DNA of 64,000 bases from Apostichopus japonicus (GCF_037975245.1 NC_092561.1:10911001-10975000); one strand, 5' to 3'; positions 22,690 through 36,400 are shown, counted from the stretch's first letter. The notes: generated from the sequence alone by a model not told the origin. Numbers and translations are program-made.

Positions 22690-24170
22690 TTGTCACGACT
22701 AAATTAACCAATTTTAGTACCTACATTTCCCAAGAAATGGTTCCAAAATCAGCACATAAATTCCAAACAACAATCTATTCTACACAGTTAACTTCCAGTG
22801 TATGTGTCTGGGCCAATAACCTGTTCGAGTTAGCTAGAGAATAGGCATGAGACTGCTGAGTATATTACAGCCTGTTGCTGCACACAACTTGTTCTTTCTA
22901 TAAGAGTATAACAGAAACTGAGGAAAAATGTAAATTACATATATATAGAAAAACAAAATTGCTTAAAGGTAGCACACTAATAATACAACCTGATTAAACA
23001 AACAATAGTTTGGAGCAGAGTTGTAACAACAGGCACTTAACTGATCCACAGGCTGCATTCCTTCTTACTACGGGTACATATAACAGAGCTAGGAACTTAA
23101 AGATATATAGTATTAAATAGAATGTGAGACTACATTTATTAACAGATTTCTATAAATAAACTCTTATATGAAGACTTCAGATATGAGGATAATAAACATG
23201 GGGATGTAATAAACTCTGGAAGCTCCCTGGGCTAATACTTAATACCAGTGGAACTGCATTTTGCAATGTTAGTCATTATACATAACAAAACAAATTTAAT
23301 AGTGAATGAAACTTTTCTTCTTTTTTGGGAATAACTTTTTTTTGGTCATATATACATGGGAAAGCACCTTAGAGAAATCTGTGTGTGACACACACACACA
23401 CATAGGGAAGACTGTACGTGAATGGCTAACTAAGTACTTCTACTACTGAACCTATCATAGAAAACAACTTAACAATAAAAAGATCGTAAACTCTCGTTGA
23501 CAGCAAAACATGTTGTCACAAAATGATCCCTGATATTGTTTCAGTCACCTGGAATTATAAGTAGCTATGTACAACTACATGGCTCTATGAGGTGCAATTG
23601 TTCTCAAGTACCAGCAGTAGGTCTAACTGTAATAGCAATAAGTATAAAGTGTAAGCAGTATAAAGCAAGCTAGTTTTATTTCTGTGTTACGTATCTTGCT
23701 CTACCTAACTACATATTAAGCATAGGGAATTGGGCCTAGACTTAAGTCATGGATCTAATAACGGTCTTGAACACTTGTAACAAAGTGACATTGAAATGGA
23801 TCCCGATCCCAGGATGGAGGCAATTTTCACCCAGTCCAGCTTTAATAAAACTCATAAGCCATGATCTTAACTTATACATAGTACAAAGGCAGTCTACTAG
23901 TACTACTAATAATTTTTGTATAATAATAATAATACTAAATTTTATCTTATGCAGTCCAAATCTTTTCAAGAACAGACCCCTTAGAATTATTACACAAAGA
24001 CAAGAAGGCGTAGGCTAAGAACTAAAGGTTATAAGCCTTAGTCCGTTATTAAAATTGGACTAAACTATGCAGGTATTCTAGTATTACTAAAACTAGGCTA
24101 GGGCCTACCTGTAGTAAAAACTTGTCGTAGTATATTACTTTAGTAAATACAAAAGTACTAGGCCTATAGG
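22690..24170. other. No gene supported
   Basis: AT-rich sequence upstream of the Copia remnant; it may include a decayed LTR or leader. A short (AC)n run is at 23388-23403. No coding region recognised. Confidence 0.35.
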
Positions 24171-24173
24171 CTA

Positions 24174-24277
24174 GCCTAGGCCACAGGCACTCGTAACGTT
24201 ATGTAGGTGTATAGTAGAGAGCTCCGTGTTTATATACTATACACCTACATAACGTTACGAGTGCCTGTGGCCTAGGC
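24174..24277. repeat. Perfect 43-bp inverted repeat with 18-bp loop
   Basis: 24174-24216 (starting GCCTAGGCCACAGGCACTCG) is exactly complementary to 24235-24277. The arms are perfect, so the hairpin is either young or constrained. No flanking duplication was established. Confidence 0.9.
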
Positions 24278-24756
24278 TTGTACTAGTAATATTACTGTCC
24301 GCTATGCCCTCGAATTTTTAAATTTTAACTATTTAGTAGCCATAAGTAGTACCGTGACTTATCAACTCCCTGATTTTTCCATATTAACGCAAAAAAATGA
24401 AGGGAATCTATGCCGAATAGAAAGATTACGAAAATTACGAGACGTTGCAAATCTAGCACTGCCACTAGCTACATCATAGTCGACATACAGCGCTAGGCTG
24501 CACGTTATAGGATACGGTGCTTTCGTGTATATGTGTATTATGTACGTTAGGATACATGTATTAGGGGCAACCAAAACCACATAGGAGCAATATTTTCGTT
24601 GCCCAAAAAATCACACTTTTCGGGGGAGTTACAGCTTTTCTGAAAAATATGAGTAAGATTCAAGCTTACATATTACAAAAATGCTATTTTTACGGTTGAA
24701 AGTTGTCTAAGACGCGAAAGTCACATAACGATAGACGTCGACTCGATTTGACTTAC

Positions 24757-25003
24757 CTTTATGTTTTTGCGTTGGTCGTCGATAAGAAAATGCACTGTTC
24801 TATTGGTAAAATCTTCGTTTCTTTCCGGAAATGATCGTATTTGAGTCTGTAAAGTATCCTTTATCGAGCTACGATACTCGTAAACCCGAATGACATTGGG
24901 ATGTTTGCGAATTTTACCGATTACATCCATACATTGAAGTAGCGAATCGAAATCCGTAGAACCGGATTTGCGCGAAACAATTACTTCCTGGTCAAGTAGC
25001 TGT
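24757..25003 (-). CDS. Possible orphan exon, unknown protein
   Basis: Minus-strand open stretch ending in a textbook donor (ACATAAAG|GTAAGT). It reads LLDQEVIVSRKSGSTDFDSL, then MDVIGKIRKHPNVIRVYEYR, SIKDTLQTQIRSFPERNEDF and RTVHFLIDDQRKNIK. The alternation of charged and hydrophobic residues looks like real protein. The start may be ATG at 24930, or an acceptor (GAGCACAG) near 25000. I do not recognise the family. No partner exon was found, and it lies within the presumed long intron of lectin B. Confidence 0.35.
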
Positions 25004-25009
25004 GCTCGA

Positions 25010-28000
25010 AAATTTGCTAGTAACGGTCATATATTGAGGTCAGACTTCCAACTGTTGGTGAGTTATTTCATATTGATTATTAGTTAAATTTTACTTAATG
25101 GCATATGTTGTAAGAATTATTATTGTTAGAGAGAGTGGGGATATTAATGAGTTTCTCTCAAAGAGGAATTGAGTTTTGCCATGTGGTGGAGCATCCATAC
25201 ATATTGTTAGGTAACAGTTAGTAGGGGTATTTAAGTCAGTGTTATACTTAAGAAAGTTTAGTTTCAAGGAAGGTTGCATTTCAAACTGTTTTAATTTGAT
25301 ATTTGTTTATTACCTTATTTACCTGCCAATTTTATATGTTAGTAGCTTCTCAGTTGTGACATTGTGAGAATAATTCTTAGTCACATGGTGGTTAAAGGGG
25401 TAGTACTGACTGAGTTGATGTTTTCAGCTATGATCATTTAATGTCCTTGATATTAGTTCAGGCAGAGTTAAGTTAATTATGATTCATTTACAATGTGCTT
25501 TATAGTAATTGATGTTAAAATGATTTATGGGTTGTAGGTGTTTCGGTGTATCATAGGAATTCTTTTGGGACTGTGTGTACAACTCAAATGTGACAATATT
25601 AGTTATTATATTTCTAGCAAATTACTTCAGTTTCAGTTTTGTGTTAATCAAGTGTAATTAAGGGATTAAATGTTCATCAACTCTGACATTTTGAAAGTTT
25701 CAGTTGTACATCAAATTAAAGGGGCTGTCTATGAGCACTATGTAGTAAATCCAAGCATGTATGAAATACCCCTGTAGTGTATTGTTCTCAAAAAGGCAAA
25801 TGTTGTATCATACTTTTTTGTAATACTTTGGGCGGCTTGTGTAATGGTGCTCCTAAAAAGCATATCTGACTTTACCAAGTTGTACTTAGTACTTTAAGTG
25901 CTTATATGTCATATTTCAATTAAATTAACCTTTGTTAGGCTGTTCCAGATTTTATATGGTTATTGTCACAGGTGACACATAGTGACCCTTTCTAGAAAGT
26001 AACGCTCAATTGATAATCAAGAAACCACGCAAACACTCTGCTTTTAATTCTCATGGATTTATTGGCACGAGATATTTCAATGATTATTGGTAAAAGAAAA
26101 TATAAAAGAAATGCATATATGAAAATAACTAAACCCCCTTGGATACTTATCCAGTGAATCCTACCCCCTTTTATGCTAACTGACACTGCTATAGTACGCT
26201 TTATGACAGACTTCAGAAGATCACCGCCCACAAGGTAGTCGCTATAGGCGGAGTCAAACCATTCAGCTTTTGGCACGTGTCAAAGGTAGGATACCTGTAT
26301 CCGGCGTCTTAAAAGTGTGGACCAGACCACATCTATTGGCACGGAAGAATACCCCCGTGACCACAGGCAGTTAGTTTTGGAGTCACCAAAAATAAAACCA
26401 GATTATTGGGGGTCGCCTGCCCGTAATCTGGTTTACTATACAGCAAACTCCGTTTGTCACACTAAACGAATAAAGCACGTGCGTCGAGAATATACGGTAT
26501 TGTAGCGGCTTGTTCTCAATAACAAGTATACGCAAAATTGTCCTCATTGACAATATTATACTAACTCAATTTAAGACCTCATTGCCTTTTTATGAATATG
26601 CTAACTCCCGTTCTCAATAACGGAGAAACTACCTCTCTGCCCGACGTGATATCGTTACCAGATGGAATGCAACTGACTAACTTTCCTGTACCCCACCCTA
26701 ACATCAACTTTGCAACAACAAAACCACGAATCTAATATGACGTTACGGCTCTTACAATTTGTAAGCACAGGTATTCCGATATATCTCGGTGAAACATACC
26801 AACAATAAGGAGCCGAGAAACCCGGAATTTAGTTACTCGTTATATGCGATACAGGTGCTCCAATGCACACAGTGAAGCATATCAACACCAGGAATTTTGC
26901 ATCCACTTACGTGACAGTTATATATTAATTTTCTGGTTTAGGTTCTTTGAGCTGAGTCGTGATCCGGTGATGTGAGGATTACTGATCACTGTTGTTAGAT
27001 GACTGGCTGGTAAGTGATGAATGATATTTTGCAGGGTATTTCCTTTGTGGTCATAATTGTTCATGCGAGGACCTGAGGTTACATTTTAGCTATTTTGTTA
27101 CTTTTATTTTATTATTTTATCTGGCCAGGAGCGAAAGGATATATATACGCCATGGCATTGATTCGCATTCATCGTCATGTTACAGAAGGTGTTAATTAAA
27201 TTTCATACTAGTTATGTGCTAGATTGGTACGTCTGTTTACAAATATTATCATATTCTGCTATAATCATTTTTATGGTTGACGTACGCAAGAGATTCACTT
27301 TTACACTCTTCGGGTTACCGTAATAAGGATGATCCGATAACTTCATTCTTTCTTCAATTCATACTCGATTCATTCAAGTCTTACTAAATTATTATCTTGT
27401 TATCATCAGTAGAGATGAGCTTTTGCAGGTTTGCTATAGTCGCTTGTTTATTTTTAGATTGTCTTTATCAATTAACTGCTGTTTAAATATTTTCATTTAA
27501 ATGAGGAGTTTCACACCAATGGAAGGTTGTTAGGTAATGTATACATGGCTTATCTGGACAATTGTTTAGTTCTTAATTTTCTCTACTCATTGCAGGGGCT
27601 GTTTGCTTGTTTGTTTGCTCTTTTGTTTTAATAAATTGGAAAAACCAAGTACTACTCTTCATCATTGTCATTTGCGTGGCATGACTCACCGCCAGCTCCC
27701 CATTCAACTAGATTCCCGAATCGCTTCAATATCATCATGCCAATTGTGCTTGAATTGTTAACTTGTTCTTCTTTATTTACATTACTTTTCATTTCCTTGA
27801 TAAACATCAGTCTTGTCAATGCCGATGCTCGATTTTAGCAGTGATGATATGAGCTATAATGATGGCAATATCAGCGCAGCTGAGCTATAGCGATCGTGCG
27901 ATTCTGCCGAAATTCTGTCACTTTGGCCACCGTGTTTGAATGACTGCCATTTCGTCAGTTTTCATTCGATTTGGCTGAAATTTCGTAAGTAGCTTGTGTG

Positions 28001-28307
28001 AGTTAAGTTTTCATACATGCGTTCACATTTTTTCCAACATAGTTTGTCAATTTGAAGGTCATTTGTGGTCACGAGAGGTCTTTTCTGCAAACGTAAAATA
28101 TGCTACTCCACCTAGAGCTGACATGTTGTTGATATAAAGTTTGAATGCTGGTGAACCAAAGTTGTTCAGGAAAAGAATTTTTGTCGTCATGGGTCCAATA
28201 CAAGGCCTTCTGTAGATTTTTCAGTTATGATGAAATGTAGGTCACAGATCATATTTTTTCAACTTTTTTTCGGGCACTAACAAGGAGCGGTTCGTATACA
28301 CAGTACA
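25010..28307. other. No gene supported
   Basis: AT-rich intronic or intergenic sequence. Minor features are an imperfect 12-bp stem near 26390-26435 (AAACCAGATTA/TAATCTGGTTT) and a GGTCA-rich repeat fragment near 28040-28140. Confidence 0.4.
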
Positions 28308-28315
28308 GTAGTTAG

Positions 28316-29941
28316 TGGGGATGCACCGGATCCAATTTTTGGATCCGGCCGGAACCGGATTTTGCCGGATAGTACATGAAATCCGGCCGGAACCGGATTT
28401 TTTCATTACACAAAAGAAAATCATTAATAAGAAGTAGAAGTATGAAACAAGGAGCAAATCTTAGGTGAGGTATAAGCATATTATAAAGAAGGTGAAATTA
28501 AGACCCCACTTATGAGATTAAATATGACTTGAAGTGGTGTAATCTACATTCTTCAATAAAATAACTACAATGTAATTGTTGACAAGCTTGATACAGTATG
28601 TAAATTTGTTTGCTGGAAAAATACTGCATACTACCTTTATTAAAACGGGAAGCTACATTTCACAAATCTAATACTTTATACTGAATAAAAAGATTTTAAA
28701 TGGTAATAACACTACTATCTGGATTGAGAATTGTCTTTTATTATTCATTATTTGGTAACAAATTTTTACACTGCAATATTATCTGTAAATGAAAAATAAA
28801 AGCATTGTATCTTTCCAGAAGTGGAAGAAACTTCTTATCCATCTTTTATCTATCCTTTAAAATGGAATTGAATGTTCATTAGAACACTGAATGATTTAGA
28901 GTTTCATGAATTTTTAGGAACTTTCATGGTGACAAGAGATATCTCTTTCTGTGAGAAAATTAGATACTGTTTTGTCTGTGACTGGCACCCCATTCGGTGG
29001 AAACTCTTCTAGTCCATTGCTTCATCTATTTATAAAAGTGCCAAGATTACAATTTGCATATTGCCATGACCTCAAACAATGAGTAACAATTGACAGCTTT
29101 CTAGACAGGAAATGGGCTGTAGTGGTCCACATAAAGATCCATTGTTTTGACTTCTTAAGGTCCTAATGCAAAAGTTTAGATAATTATTTAAGGAATGATA
29201 GCTGGAAACCTAAAAAAGATATAAATATGGAAATAATTTTGTTAGATCAGTCAAATGTTGTTAAATTATTTACTAAGATGTCTCTGTATGTGATAACTGA
29301 GAATGGTTACTTTTGAAATTGTTTTCATTGTCAGCTCTGGTATTAATCTTTTTCGATGAGAATTAAAGTTATTTTAAGGTTTAAAAACGAACTTTAAGAT
29401 GAAGTAGTTTTTGTGGAATTAAAAAAAAATCAGACGTATTTAACCATATAAGAGATTGTTTCACACATAAAAATTCAGAGAAAACATGAATGCCAACAAT
29501 AATGGGAAAGTAAAGATTCAATGGAACAGTATTTTGACTGATAAGTATTTGAATGGTCTATTTTAACTGCACAATATTAAACTGATGAAGGCTGCAAGAA
29601 ATGATTTCACTGCAAACTGTATTTGTTGTATATAGCTTGATATTATTACAGTAGTTGTATTGTTTTGGTTGATCTTTAGAAACAGTGGGTCAGACCATTG
29701 AGAAAATTAAATTAAACATGTTAAACCTAATTTTTCCTTACTTTGAATGGAAATAGTTTACATTGATTTAAGTTAATACCAACACCTTTTTAAGGAATAA
29801 TTCAGGCCAGATTTTGAAAAAGATCCGGCCAGATTTTGAAAAAGATCCGGCCGGATTTTGAAAAATATCCGGCCGGAACCGGATAATTGCTCACTATCCG
29901 GCCGGATAGTCCGGCCGGACCGAATATCCGGTGCATCCCTA
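28316..29941. mobile_element. hAT-type non-autonomous element, 1.6 kb
   Basis: Ends TGGGGATGCACCGGAT / ATCCGGTGCATCCCTA, flanked by a perfect 8-bp duplication GTAGTTAG (28308-28315 and 29942-29949). Subterminal CCGGCCGGAA repeats occur at both ends (about 28345-28395 and 29820-29920). The 1.4-kb interior is AT-rich, with no open frame resembling a transposase. Confidence 0.9.
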
Positions 29942-29949
29942 GTAGTTAG

Positions 29950-32403
29950 GGCTAATAATGATTACCGTTGAAATCAGCCCATTTCGGGAAATAGTCACCG
30001 GATTTCAGGATATGTAGCGACGCAATGAGCGGAAATTCATTTCTGACAGTCATTTGACGTCAACTTGCTCAAATGTGAAAACGCTGTGACCAACATAGAT
30101 AAGGAAATGTAGGCCTAAACTTGACAAGTTTTCTGCTTACATTAGAAGGTGTCATTTTGATCATAAATGTATCAATTTTTGTAAAGGAAAAGGTCAACGG
30201 TTTCTGAAGAACTCATATACACAAAAGTTATTATGAAGTCATCCATTCAAACCTCAATACAGTTCTGCATTCTGGTTTAAAAATATTACAAAGGCAGCTG
30301 TGCATTTTAAGTATTCAAGAACACAACTTACCGGTAACATTAGGTTTTTACCTTTCAATTTCATTTGAAACTTTTTATCATTGTTTATCTCAATAAAAAT
30401 TACATAAATCTTTATTCGTGTTTCTTTTTTTTTCAAAACAAATGTTTAGAACTTTGTAACATTGTAACAAACTATGTCTGCTTAGTAGGAGCATAGACCA
30501 GGAAAAAAAGAGACGAGAAGGTTCAAAATGAAATGTCGCCGTTATCCCGCCTACGTCTTATATTTTCGCACAAGCAAATGGATAAACGGCTCAGAAATAT
30601 TGTCAATCAAAACAAATTTCTCAAATAGAAGCTTAGCTGAGCTAATGAAGTGTTGCTGCTCTTGGTCTTTTATTTTCAACACTGTTTATGTTCACGTTGA
30701 AAATATGAAAGGAAAAACAAAGACCAAGCGACAGGTTTCACCTCCTAGTGCATGGCACTATGACTTCACAAGTTGACAAAATGGCGGCTCCTGACACGAC
30801 TTGAAAACCCTAATAGGCATATCTCCTAAACAAAGTAATATATCTCAAATTTTTAGTGAGATGTAAGTTCGCATGTATCTTAGTAAAATTTGAACAGTGT
30901 GGTTTCTTCGTCTTCAGTAAATAGTGCATAGTTGATCCGATATTTGTATTAAAATGTTATAAAAATTCAGTTAGCTATTCACAATACAGTACTAGTCTTG
31001 TCTCACAATTACTAGTATGGTGACAATTACACAATCTTATAGGAGAAACAAACCATCATTGTTTCTCTATTTGATAGAACACATACGTGATGAATAGATT
31101 CCCCTTACAGTTTAGAAATAAATAATTCCATTTGGGAGATACTAAAAATTCAATGTTTTTTTGTTTTTACACAACGGAAAGTTGCTGAGACTTCAACAAG
31201 TCTAAATATGACACCAACGAACCATATGTGCTTCAACTTGTTTTGTTTTTAATGAATTCGCTATTTATTATGTTTCTTTCCTGTAATGGAGGCGAATTAA
31301 AAAAAAATTGCTGAATCTAAGAAAATGAAGGTCTTAATCTTAGCATGAACTAATGATGGCATTGGTGTAATTGTCAATACTATGAATATTTTACCTTGAA
31401 AATATGAGAAGAAAACAATACAATGTTGAACGTATTAGATTGTATCCTAAGAGGGACTGTGACATCATAGATTTACAGGATAAAAGCCTTCCCATTTGTA
31501 AACGAGCATACCGGTATCAGAGGACTCTGTTGACAAAACCCATCTGATTGAACTTAAAACAAAATATGACGGTACCCGACTTACAAAGAGGGGATTATGT
31601 TCACTAAGGTGACTGTCCAAAAACTATGGGGAAGCGACGCAAAAGTGGGTCACGAAAAAGTTTCGGAAGTTTGTGAGATTTTTTCAGACGTCGGTCAAAT
31701 TAAGCTAAGGTTTTTTTAGCTCAATCAAATTATATAAGGGTAATTCTCTAACATCAAGGCCATACTCCAAAATAGTTTTCGTGCATTCTGAGCATTTATA
31801 CTGAGAAGTGAAGGTCTTCATGGGCCGTGGGCCTAAAAAACTTGCAAGGACAGGAGAGAAGAAGCTGTACCCATGGGAGATGAATTGAGATGAAAAAAAT
31901 TGAAACAGATCTAGCAACAAAATTTAGAAATCAAGAGAAATTGTAGTAGAGTATTGCTTTGTATCACCCGTGAGGTTATACGAGAACATTTCGTCGTAAC
32001 TTTTGATTCTAGCTAATTGCAGTCCAAGAGCAACATCTAATCAATAAAGTGGTATTTAGATGGGGTCGATGGCACGACATGACTTGGACTGAAGGGGTTG
32101 GGGAAGAGGAGTAAATCACATGTGCATTTAAATAAGTTCCGTCAAAAACCTCTGTGCATTCTATATCACAATTTTCAGTATTTGAATGTTTTCGGTAATT
32201 TTGCCGCTATTTCTCAACAAAGGGCACTTTGGAAATAGCAAAATGGCAAGATTTCATTACAAAACTGATAACGGGGTAATTTTCATTATCAAAAAGCTCT
32301 TACTTCTAATTTACGATACTTTTTTGATATTTTCAAGTTTTTCACAAACTTGAGGGGGACGTGTCCCTGTCCCGGTTTCGTCAACCTTGTAAATGTTACT
32401 CAC
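29950..32403. other. No gene supported
   Basis: No recognisable domain in the short frames of either strand, including 30528-30776 and 31705-31920. Sequence homologous to the lectin A locus begins at about 32354. Confidence 0.4.
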
Positions 32404-32575
32404 CTGTGGTTCTGAGGCAGGTTTATCAGGTCTCATGGTCTTCCACAAGTTATTCACGAAATCATTTTCATCGCTCGACTCAATCGTTGTCAGGTGTCCT
32501 TTTACTCCGGAGGTACTAAACGTTTGGCAAAAAGTCTCCGCGTCCGTCCATGTCCGTAACGGGTCATTGAAAAAC
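32404..32575 (-). CDS. C-type lectin B, coding exon 2
   Basis: Paralogue of 49-220 with identical length and splice sites (acceptor GTAAAAG, donor CAG|GTGAGT). It encodes FFNDPLRTWTDAETFCQTF, then GHLTTIESSDENDFVNN, ending KPASEPQ in phase 0. Compared with lectin A it differs at K/T, H/D, N/T, C/S and F/L. Loss of the unpaired Cys (C to S) would suit a normally disulfide-bonded domain. Confidence 0.85.
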
Positions 32576-33108
32576 CTTTTACAAATAATTAAGATAAGAT
32601 ACTTTATAACCACTACGGTGATAGAGTTAATAAACAGGACGGGGTTTTAACTTTAAGTTTTAATTTGAAGTAATAATGCAAACATGACTTAAATTAATGT
32701 GATAACGTCGTAGTTTCAAGTTACATAACGGCATGGTTTGGACTGATATTAAATTGGCAGGATTTGGAAATAAAGTACTTTAACAAAACACTTCGTTAAC
32801 ATGACATCAATTTTCATTTAAAATAAGGAAGAGAAACTAGAATTGTCGAAATTTCTAATTTGTATGTGATTAATCACATTTTTATTTTATTTTATTTTTT
32901 ATTTTTAATTATCATGTGATTGTCTTACTAGATGGATTAATTCCAATCCGGTTGTGTATGATAGTGCAACATGACCAAACAATGCTGTTTGTAATGTAAA
33001 CTGATGTGCTGTTAGGTGTTAATTTGGCACATATTTTTTTAATTAACTATACAAAATACAAACGAGTATAACATTAACGTACTTTACAATTATTGTTATT
33101 CACTGTAC

Positions 33109-33230
33109 CTGTAACAGTTTGTACCAAATGATGTCCATCCGGAAGGACACTTACGCGATGAGCAAGAAGCTTTTGCCAAGTAGATGCTTGATGACAGCAA
33201 AACTAAAGCTGTGATGCCGAAAGTCTTCAT
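33109..33230 (-). CDS. C-type lectin B, coding exon 1 (signal peptide)
   Basis: The ATG at 33230 opens MKTFGITALVLLSSSIYLA, a signal peptide, followed by CPSGWTSFGTNCY and a TACAG|GTACAG donor. Joined to exon 2 and the last exon at 19330-19551, the reading frame is 171 residues, or 190 with the micro-exon: one secreted C-type lectin domain and little else. It differs from lectin A exon 1 at four bases, giving A/T and L/R changes and one silent change. The core promoter region is intact, but a LINE sits about 235 bases upstream of the ATG and separates it from the ancestral 5' flank. Confidence 0.85.
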
Positions 33231-33326
33231 GATGTCAATAAACACAGTTCTGCTGGAAGCACGATCTTAAAACGGTATTCAATTCTGTCGAATTCTTGTT
33301 GTGCTCAGATTTACTTGCAAACACGG

Positions 33327-33335
33327 CTTTTTATT
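33327..33335 (-). promoter_or_regulatory. TATA-like box of lectin B
   Basis: AATAAAAAG about 97 bases upstream of the lectin B ATG, equivalent to 1967-1975 at lectin A. It lies between the ATG and the LINE insertion, so the core promoter is kept. Confidence 0.4.
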
Positions 33336-33465
33336 CGTTCTTGTTGTTACAAAAAGGAGCAACGAATAGATAAATTAGAAATTCAAATACATATCTTGCA
33401 AATATTGTTTTCCTAGAAATACTTAATATACAATGGCGGCTTCTGATTGGTGGAATCAAAGATTG

Positions 33466-36400
33466 ATCTTCCAGCCATTCGAGATGCTAGGAAAGCTCTT
33501 TGGGCGAAACTACCAGAGTCAGATACGCCTATGTTCCGTGATCCGTACCAGCCTGTGTAGTCGTGGTGAAGACCGATGGGAGTAGACAAAATATATAAAT
33601 GAGAGACATGGACCCAGACTGAAGTGTCTGCATGTATCTGTTTTGAATCATGGAGAATTCGATAGAGGTAACTGCTATAGTTTGATGTGTGCTCCTGGTT
33701 GGATGATCGTGCTATCTTTTTTCGTATGTGTTTCTTAGTTTTTCAGCACCGTATTGGTGCTTTGTTCTGTGTTGTTCTTTGTTTTTCATGTTTGTATCGT
33801 TGTTATAAAAAATCTCTTGCATGATGTGTTGCTTCTTGGAGTGGTGAATAAGAAGTATTCTTATGGTGAATAGTTTCAACATTTCGTCCCTCAAGTGCCG
33901 GGGGCTTAATAATAAAAATAAAAGACAGGATGCTTTTGACTACTTGACACAGGTGAAAAGTGACATTTATTGTTAACAAGACGTTCATTGGGATGAACAT
34001 TTGGTTGAACATTTGGTTGATAGTATTCTCTCAGAATGGGATGGAGATTGTTATATTTCACCTGGGACGACTAATTCAAGGGGGGTCGCTGTTTGTAAGT
34101 CAACAGGAAATGTTACTGTTTGTAGACATCATTCTGATAATGGGGGTAATTGCATTAATATTGCATTAATCATTGAGACTGCAGGACTTACATTCACTCT
34201 CGTGGTCCTTTATGGGCCTAATAACGATACTCCAATTTTTTTTAACAACATTCAGGAGGTTATTGAGGATTTTAATACCCCTCATAATATTATTGTTGGG
34301 GACTGGAATCTCGTTGTTGATCCTGAATTTGATACTTAAAATTATCTCTATATTAATAATCCAAAAGCTAGACAGGCAGTATTAAATATGCAGAGTGATT
34401 TAGAATTGTTTGATGTGTGGCGAGTTTTGCATCCTAATGAGAGAAGGTTTACCTGGCGTCAAAGGAATCCAGTCAAGCAAAGTCGATTAGATTTGTTCCT
34501 AGTTTCTTCTGGTTTACTCAACATGGTGTTGAAGCCATCTATCACAGCAGGTTATAGAACTGATCATTCTTTAATTACTACGTCTTTTAACTTCAATGAA
34601 ATTAGGATTGGTAGGGGCATTTGGAAGTTCAATAATTCTTTGCTTGATGATGAAGGTTACTTGAGGAAAGTCAATGATGTGATCGACTCAACGATTGATC
34701 AGTATGTATGCTTCCCATATATTTGCTCTCATTTGCCTCTGACATATAAGGAAATTACAGGAGTTTTGAGGAATATGAAGAAAAATAAGTCGCCAGGTTC
34801 TGATGGTTCCTCCGTTGAATTCTTCAAATGTATTTGGGACGATATTGGTCTCTTCTTATTACGGTCACTGAACTATATAAAAACTGTATAAAAACCATCT
34901 TTCTGTGACACAAAAACATGGTGTAATTACCCTAATTCCGAAAGGTGGCAAACCACGTTATTACTTAAATAATTGGAGACCAATATCTCTGTTGAATGTT
35001 TCCTATAAAATTGCATCTTCATGTATTGCTAATCGTATGAAAAAAGTATTGCCCAATTTTATTTCTCCTAACCAGAGTGGCTTTCTTGGTGGTAGGTACA
35101 TTGGTGACAGTATTCGCACAGTGTATGATATTATCCATTCCCTGGAGTAAGATAATACACCAGGTATTTTGTTTGGGTTGATTTTGAAAAGGCCTTTGAC
35201 AGTATATCAGTTACTTTCATTAGAAAAGTTCTTAATCTCTTTAACTTTGGGCCGTCTATTATTAGATGGTTTAATACTTTCTATAGTGATAATTACTCAT
35301 CAGTGTTGGTAAATGGTTTTCTGTCAGAAAAATTTCCCATTGAGCGTGGTTGTAGGCAGGGTGACCCCCTGTCCCCTTATTTATTTATTCTTTCTGCTGA
35401 ACTTTTGGAAAGCCTCGTTAACAATGATGATTCTATTCGTGGTATTTATATTTGGGGACAGATTTTCAAAACTGTTCAATACGCAGACGATACAACCTTT
35501 TTTATGCATGGTGACAGTACTTCTTTCAATAGGGTTATGGTTAAACTTGACTATTTCAGAGATTTGTCTGGTCTCAAATGGAATTTGGACAAGTCCCTTT
35601 TAGTGGGACTGGGTAGTTTGAGAGGGCTTTCCATTCCAATTGATAAGAAGTATGCTACTCGTTGGAACACAGGTGAAGATTTCACTCTTTTAAGAATTGT
35701 TTTCAATACAGATTTGGGGGGCATGGTTAAAAAAAATTACGATAAAGCATTGAATAAAGTTTCAAATGTGATACAATTGTGGGAAAAGCGTTATCTTACA
35801 GCTCTTGGTCGTATTACAATTGTTAAGTCTCTTATGTTACCATGTTTCAACTAATATATTATGTCACTTCCGCTGCCTGACTTGGAGTATAGAAATAGGG
35901 TAAATTCTCTATTTTTCTGTTTCGTATGGAAAATAAACCAGAACGTATAAGCCGTAAACAATTAAAGCTCAGTTATGCAGATGGAGGGTTGAATATGATA
36001 GATTTTTTTAAACACTGTGAGGCACTCAAAATAAGCATTTTTGGTCGTCTTCTGAAGAGTGATCATTTCAGCTTCAGTTCTTGTTACTTACGTAAATATA
36101 ATATTTGCACCGACATGTTTTTTTTTTACCAATGGAGATTTCTATACAAAATTAGCTAGTTTGAGATCTGCTAAACCCTTTTGGAGAAATCTCTTCGAAA
36201 TAACATATATATTTATTCGAGATGAGCTATCTACCATTAATGATGATGCGACCATATTAACTTTGCCTCTCTGGAATAATGGGCTGATTGAAATTGGTAA
36301 CAGTCTAGTGTATTACAAGCGCTGGTATGACAAAGGTATCCGGTTTGTTTGCGATTTTGTCACAGTTGATGGCAGTTTTTATAGTTTTGACAATTTCATC

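Noticed and set aside
26380-26440. Stem AAACCAGATTA...TAATCTGGTTT as a transposon end or terminator
   Set aside because: Short, imperfect, with no flanking duplication and no nearby gene.
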